Shown here one piece after another: positions 32,526-42,687 of a DNA stretch of 64,000 bases (the first letter of the stretch is position 1; every line of letters begins with the position of its first letter). This DNA comes from Diphasiastrum complanatum. Taxonomy: Eukaryota > Streptophyta > Lycopodiopsida > Lycopodiales > Lycopodiaceae. The notes below the pieces were generated by a model. The model saw nothing but the letters and a program-made list of their open reading frames with translations. It had not been told where the DNA came from and ran no database searches. The position numbers were made by a program, and so were the translations under genes. The stretch is taken from the NCBI GenBank assembly GCA_029204225.1, contig CM055109.1:31276370-31340369 (forward strand), read 5' to 3'.

Positions 32526-32775
32526 CGCAAAACTGCTTAAAACTTCTGCCTTAGGCTAAGAACAATATGTTGAGGCCAACAGTGATGTCAGAAGTTGAAA
32601 ATAATGACCTGCACTTTTTTTCTTACCAGATCACTCGCCGCTTTTCCACCAATTTGAAAGCCAAATCAGCGTCGCCTTCCGAAATGCACTCAGTCGTCAA
32701 TTCCCAACAACCTGCCCAGTGGAATGGTGAAACTACTTCTGGCATACTCCGAACACTTTCTCCGCTGCACCCGCT
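32526..32775 (-). other. Element F leader, gag-proximal part
   Basis: Non-coding leader between the gag ATG and the insertion point of element G; it resumes at 38870 on the other side. The 76-aa plus ORF at 32567-32797 is not supported. Confidence 0.6.
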
Positions 32776-33456
32776 TGTTAAAAATTCACAATTCTAGCTT
32801 GACTAGTTTTGGTCATATGACTTGTAAATAGTTAGATGGTCATGATGTGGCTTGTCACACGTGCCAAATAGCATAGGATTCCATTCATAAGGATGTTCTC
32901 AAGTAGACCTAAGTGTTAGAACCTTTGGAATGAGTCCAAATTATGCTTAGATACAAGGGAGAAAAAATAGGAGCTATTTTTGGTAATTTTTGCATTGTTG
33001 AGAGATCTCCAAGATTCCAACCCTAACTTGGTAGGGATGAAAGATCCACCAAAATTAGCATTAGGGATAGGTTTAGGGCTACTCATACCTGCCCAAAACC
33101 GTGATGGATCATGTATATATAGGTGATGATATCTCACCAAAATCAATCAAGCAATTTCATGTTTTTTCTCTCATAATGGTGCAATTGCTCTCTATGTTCA
33201 TAATTGTTTGAGTACTTGTGATTACTAATGATTATAGGATTGAAAGTATTCTGGTGTACAGTACTCAGACTGTGGGAGGCCGTACTTTCACACGTGTGAA
33301 GCCTTCTTCAAGGATTTGGGCCATTTAGTGAGGTTCAAGCATAGATTTTTGATGGATTTTGATGGTTCAACTTGTGCTAATCTTATGAAATCATAATCTA
33401 TTGTTTCCCTCATCATTTCAAGTGTTTTAGGATCCTTATTTGCTGTAATTTTTACA
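32776..33456 (+). repeat. Element G 5' LTR
   Basis: TGTTAAAAATTC to AATTTTTACA. A TATA-like TATATATA lies at 33114-33121, and the perfect palindrome TTCACACGTGTGAA at 33287-33300 has a G-box core. An antisense 76-aa ORF is open in both LTRs but shows no protein signature. Confidence 0.95.
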
Positions 33457-33468
33457 TGGTATCAGAGC
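33457..33468 (+). promoter_or_regulatory. Element G primer-binding site
   Basis: TGGTATCAGAGC directly after the LTR end, matching the initiator Met-tRNA 3' end. Confidence 0.95.
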
Positions 33469-34257
33469 CTAAAGGCTGAAATGAGCTAAATTCTTGGTTT
33501 TCATTCAATTTGATCACAATTTTTGATCTAAATCTTGTGTAGATTGGATCTTAGCATCTAGTATTGATTCTAGAACTCAAAGTGAGTCAAATACATTGGA
33601 GATTGGTGTTGTGTGACTTCATTTTCAGGTGTTTAGGTGTCTAAAACCAGAGGCAAAGTTGAATTCAATTCACATTACCAAGATAGCAAGTTTTGCTTGC
33701 TCCAAGCATTGATTTCTAAGCGAGTTTTGGAGGTGATTTCATAGAGGAGGCTTTCTAGAATTCAAGGAGAGGGAAGAACAGAGTTTTGGGGACTCTTCAA
33801 GGCTGTTCTAAGGTGTAGCTAAAGTGATTTAGGTTCAGTCCAACCATTGCTTGACTTATGCACCAAATTAGATCAATTTTTCATCAATTTTGATCATTTT
33901 TTGCTTGTGATTGGATAGTAGATTGTGTTGCATCCTCATTAAGTTCCATTTAGATCTTTTACAAGTGATTTTGGAAGTATATTAGGTTGCTGAAATTCAC
34001 TCTTGATCAGAACATTTGGAAGCTTTAATGTTCTTTATAGAAAGAGGGGCAATTCTACTAGTATTGTCTACTTCAATCAAGCAAGTGCATTGTTTCTAGT
34101 ATTCTATGATTTGATTTTGTTAGAGATCATTCTTAGATCTTTATAGGAAGTCTATTACTGATCTTTTTAGGTCCCTAAGAAGTGGGATAAGGTAGACCTT
34201 CAATCAAATCAATAGAAGTAACCTTCATTTGTGTCAAGTCCTTGATTAGGCGACTAG
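33469..34257 (+). other. Element G untranslated leader
   Basis: Non-coding from primer site to gag ATG, with several short upstream frames and stops. No motif stands out. Confidence 0.8.
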
Positions 34258-37200
34258 ATGGCATCTATAAATACATATCTTTTGGATACTAATGAAAGGC
34301 TCAACAAAACTAACTATTCCATATGGAAAGTTAGAATGGAATCTATCATGATCATGCAAGATTTGATGGAAATTGTAAATGGTAAGGAGGGTGAACCTAT
34401 TCATCTTCAAGAAAAAGCCAAATACATCAAGAGGTGCAATGTTGCACTACATTGCATAAAAATGAATGTTGCAAATGAACTCTTAAGAGAGGTAGGAGAT
34501 TGCACTTCAGCTCAAGATGCTTGGGAGACTTTGCAAAAGGTCTATGAATCCAAGAACCAAACTAGAATGTTAGCTTTGAAGAATCAAATCTATAGAAGCT
34601 ATCAAAAGAAAGGAGAGAGTGCACATACTTTTGTCCTAAGAGTAAAGGAATTGAACAAAGAGCTAGCCTTTATAGGTGACCCTATCAAGGATGAAGAGCT
34701 TGTTCAACTCATATTGAATGGACTAAGCTTTGAATTTGACAATTTGGTTCAGGGATATGCAATTATGGGTAAGCTACCCATACTTGAAGAACTCCAAGGC
34801 ACACTCATGGCCGAGGAATCAAGAAGGAGCCAAATGCAAGAGAGGATGGATAGGCTTTCCATCCAAGGTGGAGATGACCAAGCTCTCTTCACCAAAGGCA
34901 AAGGCAAGTCCAAAGGCAAAGGATCAACATTCAAGAAGTCTACAAAGCTTGAGGATCAAGAAGGACCCCCAAAGGCATCTCCATCAACCACCAAAGTCAA
35001 GAAGGACAAATCAAAGGTGAAGTGCTACTATTGTAGCAAGATGGGGCATTATGCCTTGGAATGCTTCAAGAGGAAGCAAGATCAAAGCCAAGCCAACATG
35101 AGCAAAGAGGAGGAGGAGGAGAGTTCACATGAGGACTCTCTCATGATGTCCATATTTTTTTCAACAAGCTTCAAAGGAGAAGATCCTTGGTGGATTGACT
35201 CGGGTGCTAGTTCACACATGACTAGTAAAAGGGAGTTTTTCTCTTCTCTCTTATCTTATGATGGACCTATAAAGTCTATCTATACAGCAAATGATGAAGC
35301 TTGTAAGATTGAAGGAGTTTGTAGCATTCCCCTTTGCTTAGGATCTTCCAAAAAGATCAACATAGAAGGTGTTTTGTACATTCCTACAATAACAAAGAAT
35401 CTACTAAGTGTTGGCCAAATGGTAGACAATGGTTTCAATGTTGACTTTGCTTCAAATGAATGTTTCATCAAGAAGAAGGGTAAGATAGTGGCTAAGGGCA
35501 CTAGTTGGCCGAGAAGAGCAAGATATCTACCTTTACTTTATGGCACAAAAGACTTGGACATATCAACTCGGGTTCCATGGAGGCTATGATCAAGGAGGAG
35601 TATGCTTTAGGCCTACCAAGGTCTATTGGGAAGGAAGACAAGGTTTGTGAAGCTTGTGCCTTATCCAAGGCACATAAGAAGGTGTTTCCTAACTCCATCA
35701 CAAAGTCATCTCATCCTCTTGAACTCATACACTCGGATGTGCACATTGCTAGCACCAAATCTAATGGAGGTTCATCCATGTTTTTAACCTTCATTGATGA
35801 CTACTCAAGATATTGTTGGGTGTTCTTACTTTCCTTCAAGTCTCAAGTATTTGATACTTTTGTAAAGTTCAAGTTGTTTGTGGAAAAGCATCATAATCAT
35901 AGCATCAAGATTCTTAGAAGTGACAATGGTGGAGAATTCATCTCCAATGAGTTCAAGGCCTTTTGTGAGGAGGAAGGGATCAAGAAAGAGACTTCTTGTC
36001 CTTACACTCCTCAACAAAATGGAGTTGCTGAAAGAAGGAATAGAACATTATGTGAATGTTCTAAGGCTTTAAGATTAGATGCTTGTTTGCCCAAATCCTT
36101 TTGGGGTGAGTCTCTTGTATGTGCAAACTACTTGATGAATAGGGTGTCTTGCAAAGCAATTGAAGGCAAAACTCCTTATGAGATGTTGTATGGAAAGAAA
36201 CCCAATCTTAATCACTTGAAAGTTTTTGGGTGTATATGTTATGTGCATGTGCCATTGGAAACAAGAACCAAGGAGGATCCATCTTCCACAAGAGGGATCA
36301 TGCTTGGATATGCAGGCTCAAGCAAGGGCTACAAAGTCTATCTCCCATCCTTGAACAAATTTGTTGTTTCAAGGGATGTCATCTTTGATGAACATCATAT
36401 GCATATGCTTGAAGAAGGCTCAAGTGCTCCAACAATCAAGAAGAAGATGTCCGAGGAGCAAGATCTTGGTTTTGAGGAGGAGCTCATGGAGGAGCAAGCA
36501 CCAAACCCACCTATCACACCAAGGAGATCTTCAAGGGCAAAAGTGGAGCCATCAAGGCTCACATATCAAGGCAAAGGACAGCAAGTTGAGGGTATCTCAT
36601 CCACTTCTTATGATTTATTTAGTTTTGAAGAACCGTCTAATGTTGAAGATGCATTGAACTCCAAAGAATGGTATAAAGCTATGTTGGATGAGTATGATGC
36701 CTTGATTGAGAATGAAACTTGGTTGCTTGTTGAGAGACCTCAAAGGAATGTAATAGGATGCAAGTGGGTCTTCAAGCTTAAGCTGAATGCAAATGGGAGT
36801 GTTAACAAACATAAAGCAAGATTAGTTGCAAAAGGTTATGCTCAAGAGAGAGGGATAGACTATGAGGAAACTTTTGCACCCGTGGCCAAGATGGTCACAA
36901 TAAGACTAATCATTGCACTTGCATCACATTTTGGATGGATTCTATGTCAAATAGATGTCTCTAATGCTTTCTTGAATGGTTTTTTGGAAGAGGATATCTA
37001 TATGGAGCAGCCACAAGGGTTCATCAAGCATGGAATGGAGAACAAAGTATGCCATCTCCAAAGAAGCATCTATGGCTTGAAGCAAGCCTCGAGATCTTGG
37101 AATTCAAGACTACATTGCTATCTTATTTCACTTTCTTTTGTTCAAAGTGAATATGATCCTACTCTTTACATTAAGTTTGATGATGTTGGTATTGTACTTT

Positions 37201-38173
37201 TACTCATTTATGTAGATGACATCATCATTAGTGGAAATAGTGTTGATGGTATTGAAAAAATCAAGATAGATTTATCCTTAGAGTTCAAGATGGTAGATCT
37301 AGGGTGTCTTCACTTCATCTTAGGCATAGGAGCACTTAGAGGGTCTGATTTTATCTTTATAAGTCAAGTAAACTATGCTCAAAGTCTTTTGAAGAAGTTT
37401 AAGATGGAAGTATGCAAAAGTGTTGACACACCAATGGAGCAAGATGTAAAAGTGCCAATGAAGATGATGAAAGATCCTTCATGGACATCACTTTGTTTAG
37501 GCAACTTATAGGTTCCTTAATGTGGATCACTATAACTAGACCAGATCTTAGCTTTAGTGTATGTAGGTTGAGCCAATCCATGCAAAAGCCATTGAATATC
37601 CATTGGAAAAAGGCTAAGAGGATTCTAAGATACATCTCAAGTACATTGGATTTTGGGATTCTATATAGAGGAGATGTGATTAACCTTCATGCATTTAGTG
37701 ATTCAGATTTTGCAGGGGACAAGAGGGATAGGAAATCAACAAGTGCCTATTCAACTTTCATAGGAGAAGGTGTGGTTTCATGGCTTTCAAAAAAGCAAGA
37801 AACTATATCTCTATCTTCAACCGAGGCCGAGTACAAAGCTTTGACAACCACTACAAAGGAGGTACTTTGGATCAAGAGATTATTGGTGGAACTAAAGATC
37901 ATGGATTCAGAGGAGGCACCAATCATCTACAATGACAATATATCAGCCCAACACCTTGCATCTAACCCAATCTTCCATGCAAGATCTAAGCACATTGAGA
38001 TATGCCATCACTTTGTGAGAGAAATGGTGCAAGCCAAGGAGATTGCTTTGGAGCATGTTCCAAGCAATGAATGTGTAGCTGATCTACTTACTAAACCACT
38101 TCAAAAGACACCTTTTATGAAGTTCAGATCATCACTTGGAGTGATTAGTAAAGCAATGATTGAACCAAGCTAG
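34258..38173 (+). pseudogene. Element G gag-pol polyprotein with two frameshifts
   Basis: ATG at 34258. Gag (~250 residues), basic linker, zinc knuckle CYYCSKMGHYALEC (about residues 255-268), and protease WWIDSGASSHMT (about residue 312). A single missing base near 35503-35505 shifts the frame. Then integrase: zinc finger WHKRLGHINSGSM ... CEACALSKAH, and catalytic core with TFIDDYSR, LRSDNGGEF and NGVAERRNR, so all three acidic residues are present. RT follows with DVSNAFLNGFLEE, YGLKQASRSW and intact YVDD (about 37210-37222). A second missing base near 37460-37475 precedes RNase H (DSDFAGDKRDRKST, SSTEAEYKAL, VADLLTKPL) and the stop TAG at 38171. The 3' frame is open to the polypurine tract. 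As it stands it cannot make pol in one piece unless the shifts are bypassed. Confidence 0.93.
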
Positions 38174-38176
38174 ATA

Positions 38177-38187
38177 GTGAGGAGGAG
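38177..38187 (+). promoter_or_regulatory. Element G polypurine tract
   Basis: GTGAGGAGGAG immediately before TGTTAAAA. The same GAGGAGGAG-type tract precedes the 3' LTRs of elements B and D. Confidence 0.85.
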
Positions 38188-38869
38188 TGTTAAAAATTCA
38201 CAATTCTAGCTTGACTAGTTTTGGTCATATGACTTGTAAATAGTTAGATGGTCATGATGTGGCTTGTCACACGTGCCAAATAGCATAGGATTCCATTCAT
38301 AAGGATGTTCTCAAGTAGACCTAAGTGTTAGAACCTTTGGAATGAGTCCAAATTATGCTTAAATACAAGGGAGAAAAAATAGGAGCTATTTTTGGTAGTT
38401 TTTGCATTGTTGAGGGATCTCCAAGATTCCAACCCTAACTTGGTAGGGATGAAAGATCCACCAAAATTAGCATTAGGGATAGGTTTAGGGCTACTCATAC
38501 CTGCCCAAAATCGTGATGGATCATGTATATATAGGTGATGATATCTCACCAAAATCAATCAAGCAATTTCATGTTTTTTCTCTCATAATGGTGCAATTGC
38601 TCTCTATGTTCATAATTGTTTGAGTACTTGTGATTACTAATGATTATAGGATTGAATGTAGGTCTGGTGTACAGTACTCAGACTGTGGGAGGCCGTACTT
38701 TCACACGTGTGAAGCCTTCTTCAAGGATTTGGGCCATTTAGTGAGGTTCAAGCATAGATTTTTGATGGATTTTGATGGTTCAACTTATGCTAATCTTATG
38801 AAATCATAATCTATTGTTTCTCTCATCATTTCAAGTGTTTTAGGATTCTTATTTGCTGTAATTTTTACA
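38188..38869 (+). repeat. Element G 3' LTR
   Basis: Near-identical to 32776-33456. Differences include 'gaaagtatt' versus 'gaatgtagg', and single changes such as accg/atcg and cttgt/cttat. The palindrome TTCACACGTGTGAA is at 38700-38713. Confidence 0.95.
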
Positions 38870-39924
38870 CGCTCTATTTTTCTGTACCGTACTTGCAAGT
38901 ACGGTCTAGGTGCCCTTCGTTTGGAGGTTATAGCCTTTCGTTTGGGTCAAAACGGGCAAAGGACCCAAAAATAGGGACTTTTCTAGCTTTTGAACTGTTT
39001 CTTCACTTTGAAGAAACTTCACTCTTCACTTGTGAAGGGACCCAACTCAACTTTCAGTATGTGAAAATTTTTAATGAAGTTGAAGGCCATAATGCACTTC
39101 AATTCTTCAGGACCCTGTTTAAAGCTCATCCAATGGCTGAACCAAATCTTGTGGTTCAAATTTCTCTCCCATCACAGATTCTGGACCGTTGATTCACTTG
39201 ACACCTCATCTACAGGTTCAAAGTACATCTGGGCATCGAACCAAACTCCTGCATACGCTAAGAACTTCGATACACTAAGTTCTTCATCGCTTTGGGCGCG
39301 CGAACTGCCCGCGACTTCCCTGCCTGCGGCCGCGTCTTCCTTCCCTAAAAGATGTTGGATCAAGCTCTCCTGTAGTTCGTTTTGAATACGATTTGAGGCC
39401 TGGAGTAGGGTTGCCCTACTGAATCCATGACTGTAGAGTGTTTAGTCAGGAAATTTCGTGGAGAAACGGTGATTTTAGCTCAACTTGACAAAGTGGCTTT
39501 TTCACCTTTTTACTGCAAATCTGCTAGGTTAACTGTCTGGAGACAAATCTCTAACATAAACCTCAAAATCTCTCCATGGCTGATTGAAGTGTGATTAGCT
39601 TCCTTCCTGTCCTTACGGCATCCAAAACGGTGCACAAACATCGAAGAAATCACCAGTTATGTATAAAAACCGTAACCCCAAGTCCAGTTTCAATTTTCAG
39701 CTGGCTTCAAAATTGTCAATTTTTCACCAAATTTTTCCCTATCTGATGCTATGCACAAGCTAATAATCCCTCTGCTAAGCTTAACAAGCCTCTATAAATT
39801 AGAAACCGTGCACCAGTGCTTCTCTTTCCGTCTTCAACCCGCCGTAAAACCCCGAACTCTCAGAAGACAGTTGTCCCAAAGCTCTCTTCAACGACGACAC
39901 TGTACTGTGTACACTCCCTGTACG
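38870..39924 (-). other. Element F leader, primer-proximal part
   Basis: Continues the leader interrupted by element G. It contains an 'accgtacttgcaagtacggt' perfect palindrome at about 38885-38905 and blocks shared with the leader of element H. Plus-strand ORFs of 99-103 aa and a minus-strand 63-aa ORF have no recognisable content. Confidence 0.55.
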
Positions 39925-39936
39925 GCTCTAATACCA
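39925..39936 (-). promoter_or_regulatory. Variant primer-binding site of element F
   Basis: The minus strand reads TGGTATTAGAGC, one base off the initiator Met-tRNA consensus, next to LTR-like sequence on the right. Confidence 0.6.
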
Positions 39937-40250
39937 ACTTAGAATTTGCTTTGCACAGGAACACAGATCATGCTACACAGTAACACAAACAGAAAATCAC
40001 TCTCCTCAGCAAGCTCACATAGCAACTGTATTTCTCAAAATGAAATTACATTGTACATATAGTTGTTCACTCAGGCAACCCATGCATGACCCAGGTTGCC
40101 GTTGGCGGGACGTGTGTCCCGTCGACTTGCCTCGTGGCGAGGCCAACTGATCCTTATCCACTGATAGGACCCACAGTACAGTAACACAGTGATTCTAACT
40201 TTAATTCTAACTATAATGTATCCACATTATCCAATTAGGGTAGGTCTGAA
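39937..40250 (-). repeat. Element F 5' LTR (end not fixed)
   Basis: Sequence to the right of the primer site has LTR texture and partial likeness to the LTR of element H (region around 'gtacatata', about 40054 and 26990). It includes a GC-rich block with 'gggacgtgtgtcccgtcgac' (40106-40130). The outer boundary is unclear. Confidence 0.4.
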
Positions 40251-40751
40251 TTTGACCTTATGTCTTTATCTACTTGTTAAAAATGTAAGAAAACTATTTT
40301 AGGTCTTATTGACATTAAGAAATGTATTTCTAAGTTGACATTTTACTTTGGTCTCCAAATTGCCAAATTAGACCAACTAAATTAGTTGATATTTTTCACA
40401 ACCACTTCTCAGAAAAAAAAACTTACGATTGTTATCCTTTGTAAAATCTCCTTCTCAAACATGAAATTGAGGTCATGCAAAGTTAGACCAAGAGCCTTTT
40501 CACTAGTCATAGTAAAAACAATGTTGCCACCACAAAAAATGAGACAGATGTTATGGAGTAGAATAGGTAAAGATGAGTGTCAAAACGGATCCTTGCTACT
40601 TCTTTCAGTCCTTTCCAATCATCAATAAGCACATAATCAAGATCACCATGCAAGACTCCCTCTTAATGAATGAATCATAATAAGTAAAAGAATCTTCTTC
40701 TTGACTATCTTGTCTATCAAGCGCCTCAATTCTATCCATCAAAGAATCAAG
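40251..40751. other. No gene seen
   Basis: AT-rich sequence between LTR F and LTR C. The 80-aa plus ORF 40386-40628 has no motif. Its end reads like integrase/RNase-linker remnants at best. Confidence 0.35.
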
Positions 40752-41411
40752 TGATGGAAAATTTCACACGTGTGGGACATGTGAGAGATTTCAATTAGTT
40801 TAGTCTAGTTTAGTCATATTTTGGTAAATTGTCAATATGAGGCCAAAACTCATTTTAGACTTAGAGATAAACTTTTTGAAGTTATATTAGTTTAAAATAC
40901 ATTCAATAAACACTTTTCGAAAGTGTGGGAAAGTTAGTAGTCGAGTTTGAGAGAGATTCAAATTTCAACCAGAAAATAGTAGGGTTTACATTTTGGAGGG
41001 AACGCCAAGTGGCCAAATAGTGTTTGGACACTCTATAAAAGGATGTAACTCATGGAGAGACACATCTTCTCTCTTCTCTCTCTCATTTCATCATTATACA
41101 TGGTCCTCTTTGGGTTCTACTACTCATTGGTGCTCTCTCTTGATAATATCTTGCAATCTTCTGTGTAGAATGCTCATATCTTGCTATTTTTGGTTCCAGA
41201 CGTGTGAAATATAGTAGGGTACTGTAATTGTATGGATATCAAACATATTTTATGTTTTGGTTCATGTTTGATCAATATCTCTTAGAGTTTGCATCTCATT
41301 TTGTATGTAGATGCTGATTTTTCTACATTGGCAGGATTGTTGGTTTGCTCCTTATTGTAACCAAAGATCAAGGACATGGATTGGATCTTGAATGATCTAA
41401 AATCCTTCACA
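40752..41411 (+). repeat. Family C 5' LTR (~660 bp)
   Basis: The right end is fixed by CCTTCACA followed by the primer site. The left end is placed at TGATGGAAAATTTCACACG by analogy with LTR B, and is uncertain by some tens of bases. It contains TTCACACGTGTGG near the start, a 'tataaaagg' TATA box (about 41034-41042) and a CT-rich stretch after it. The reverse copy is at 31427-31785. The 73-aa ORF 40993-41214 is not a gene. Confidence 0.75.
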
Positions 41412-41423
41412 TGGTATCAGAGC
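41412..41423 (+). promoter_or_regulatory. Family C primer-binding site
   Basis: TGGTATCAGAGC directly after the LTR end. Confidence 0.9.
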
Positions 41424-42267
41424 TATTTTGTTTCAGGTTATGAAAGGATCAGCTACATTTAGCAAGGATTTGGAGGAGTTACCAATGCCAGAGCATGCTA
41501 GATTGATTTCTACTCAAAAATCAGCATTTTTGCATGTGTAAAATTGATCTTTTGTAGGTCAAAACTCAATATATGGTTATATATTTGATCAATTTGATTT
41601 CACACTTGGTTTACTAGAATCAGATGACTTTTGGTGCTTTAGGAAGTTCTCATTGGAAGCTACAAGAAGATATATCAAGTTTCTAGAAATTGCAGGTAGA
41701 ATTTGAGATATTTAATTTTTTGTGATTTTATCAAAACCCTAATTTTGATTAGATCTCTAGTTTGTGAGGTTACTGAACCTCATTTGAGTGTGTTTCAATC
41801 TTAGGAAGTGGCAAGAATCATTAGATTGAGAGGCCTCAAGCACCTCAAAATAAAGTGATGTATGACAAGAGAGCTAAAAGAGCTCTACACATGATTAAGA
41901 TGAATGTTACCAATGATTTTCTCAAGGAAGTTGGTAAGTGCATATCATCTTTGGAGGCTTGGGAAGCTTTGAAGAAGCTTTATTGAATCCAAGTCTACAT
42001 CAAGAGTGCTTACTCTTAAAGGCAAATCTTTCAAAGTTTTCAAAAGAAGGAAGAGAGTACTCATGCTTTTGTTTTGAGGGTTAAAGCATTCAATGATGAT
42101 TTAGCATGTATTGATGAAAGCATTAAGGAGGTAGAACTTGTTCAAGTTCTACTTAATGGCTTGTTGGATGATCATGCTAATTCAAAGTTTTGCTATTCAA
42201 AAGACTTTGCCAAATATTGTGGATTTGCAAGAGATCTTGGTGAATGAGGAGTATAGGTAATAAACTT
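41424..42267 (+). pseudogene. Family C leader and gag fragment
   Basis: Leader to about 41850, then a broken gag (YDKRAKRALHMIKMNVTN, EVGKCISSLEAWEALKKLY, HAFVLRVKAFNDDLACIDESIKE, VLLNGLLDDHA) near-identical in wording to 16260-16600 and 55000-55130. The gag N-terminus is missing after an internal deletion. It ends at about 42260, where LTR E sequence starts. This links LTR family C with the copia genes at 16176 and 54955. Confidence 0.8.
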
Positions 42268-42484
42268 ATGCATCTGTGTATTTTCTTTGTAACTGATAAA
42301 ATTGTCTGAGAATTCAATACTTCATGTTTGGCTACATAATCACTTAGTATCTAGCGATTTCAAAGTTACTTGCTAAAGATTGAATGTGATTCCCATCACT
42401 ACTACTTTGTTCAATTTTTCATAGGCATAGTCATGCACTAGAAGTAGGAAGTTTCCGCTATGAATATCTAATCTATTTTCGACA
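42268..42484 (+). repeat. Element E 5' LTR (only the last ~217 bp)
   Basis: Aligns to 52286-52507 (CTGATAAAATTGTCTGAGAATT and 'gtagtcatgcact'). It ends TTTTCGACA. Confidence 0.85.
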
Positions 42485-42496
42485 TGGTATCAAAAT
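42485..42496 (+). promoter_or_regulatory. Element E primer-binding site (decayed)
   Basis: TGGTATCAAAAT: the first eight bases match the initiator Met-tRNA site and the end is changed. Confidence 0.6.
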
Positions 42497-42687
42497 TATT
42501 TCACTACTTCTTTATCTGATTCCTTCACGATATCAGAGTGAAAGCTCTAATACTTGATATCTTTCACAATATCAAATTGATATCAAACTCTTTAGTTCTT
42601 TCCTATCTTTCAGTATCAGAAAATTGGTTTCCTATTCTTGGAATTACATCTTAGCGTCATCGATACAAGCGACAGACTAAGTTCCAG

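Larger units (their letters stand above)
32776..38869 (+). mobile_element. Copia element 'G', nearly intact (6.09 kb)
   Basis: Full structure: 681-bp 5' LTR, primer site, 789-bp leader, gag-pol, polypurine tract, 682-bp 3' LTR. The LTRs differ at about ten positions by eye, so insertion was recent. The CGCT before the 5' LTR (32772-32775) is repeated after the 3' LTR (38870-38873). It sits inside the leader of minus-strand element F, so it is younger than F. Only two frameshifts separate it from a full-length polyprotein. Confidence 0.93.

Noticed and set aside
32916-33146. 76-aa antisense ORF kept in both LTRs of element G (also 38328-38558)
   Set aside because: Its conservation is explained by the near identity of the two young LTRs; no homologous motif or start context.
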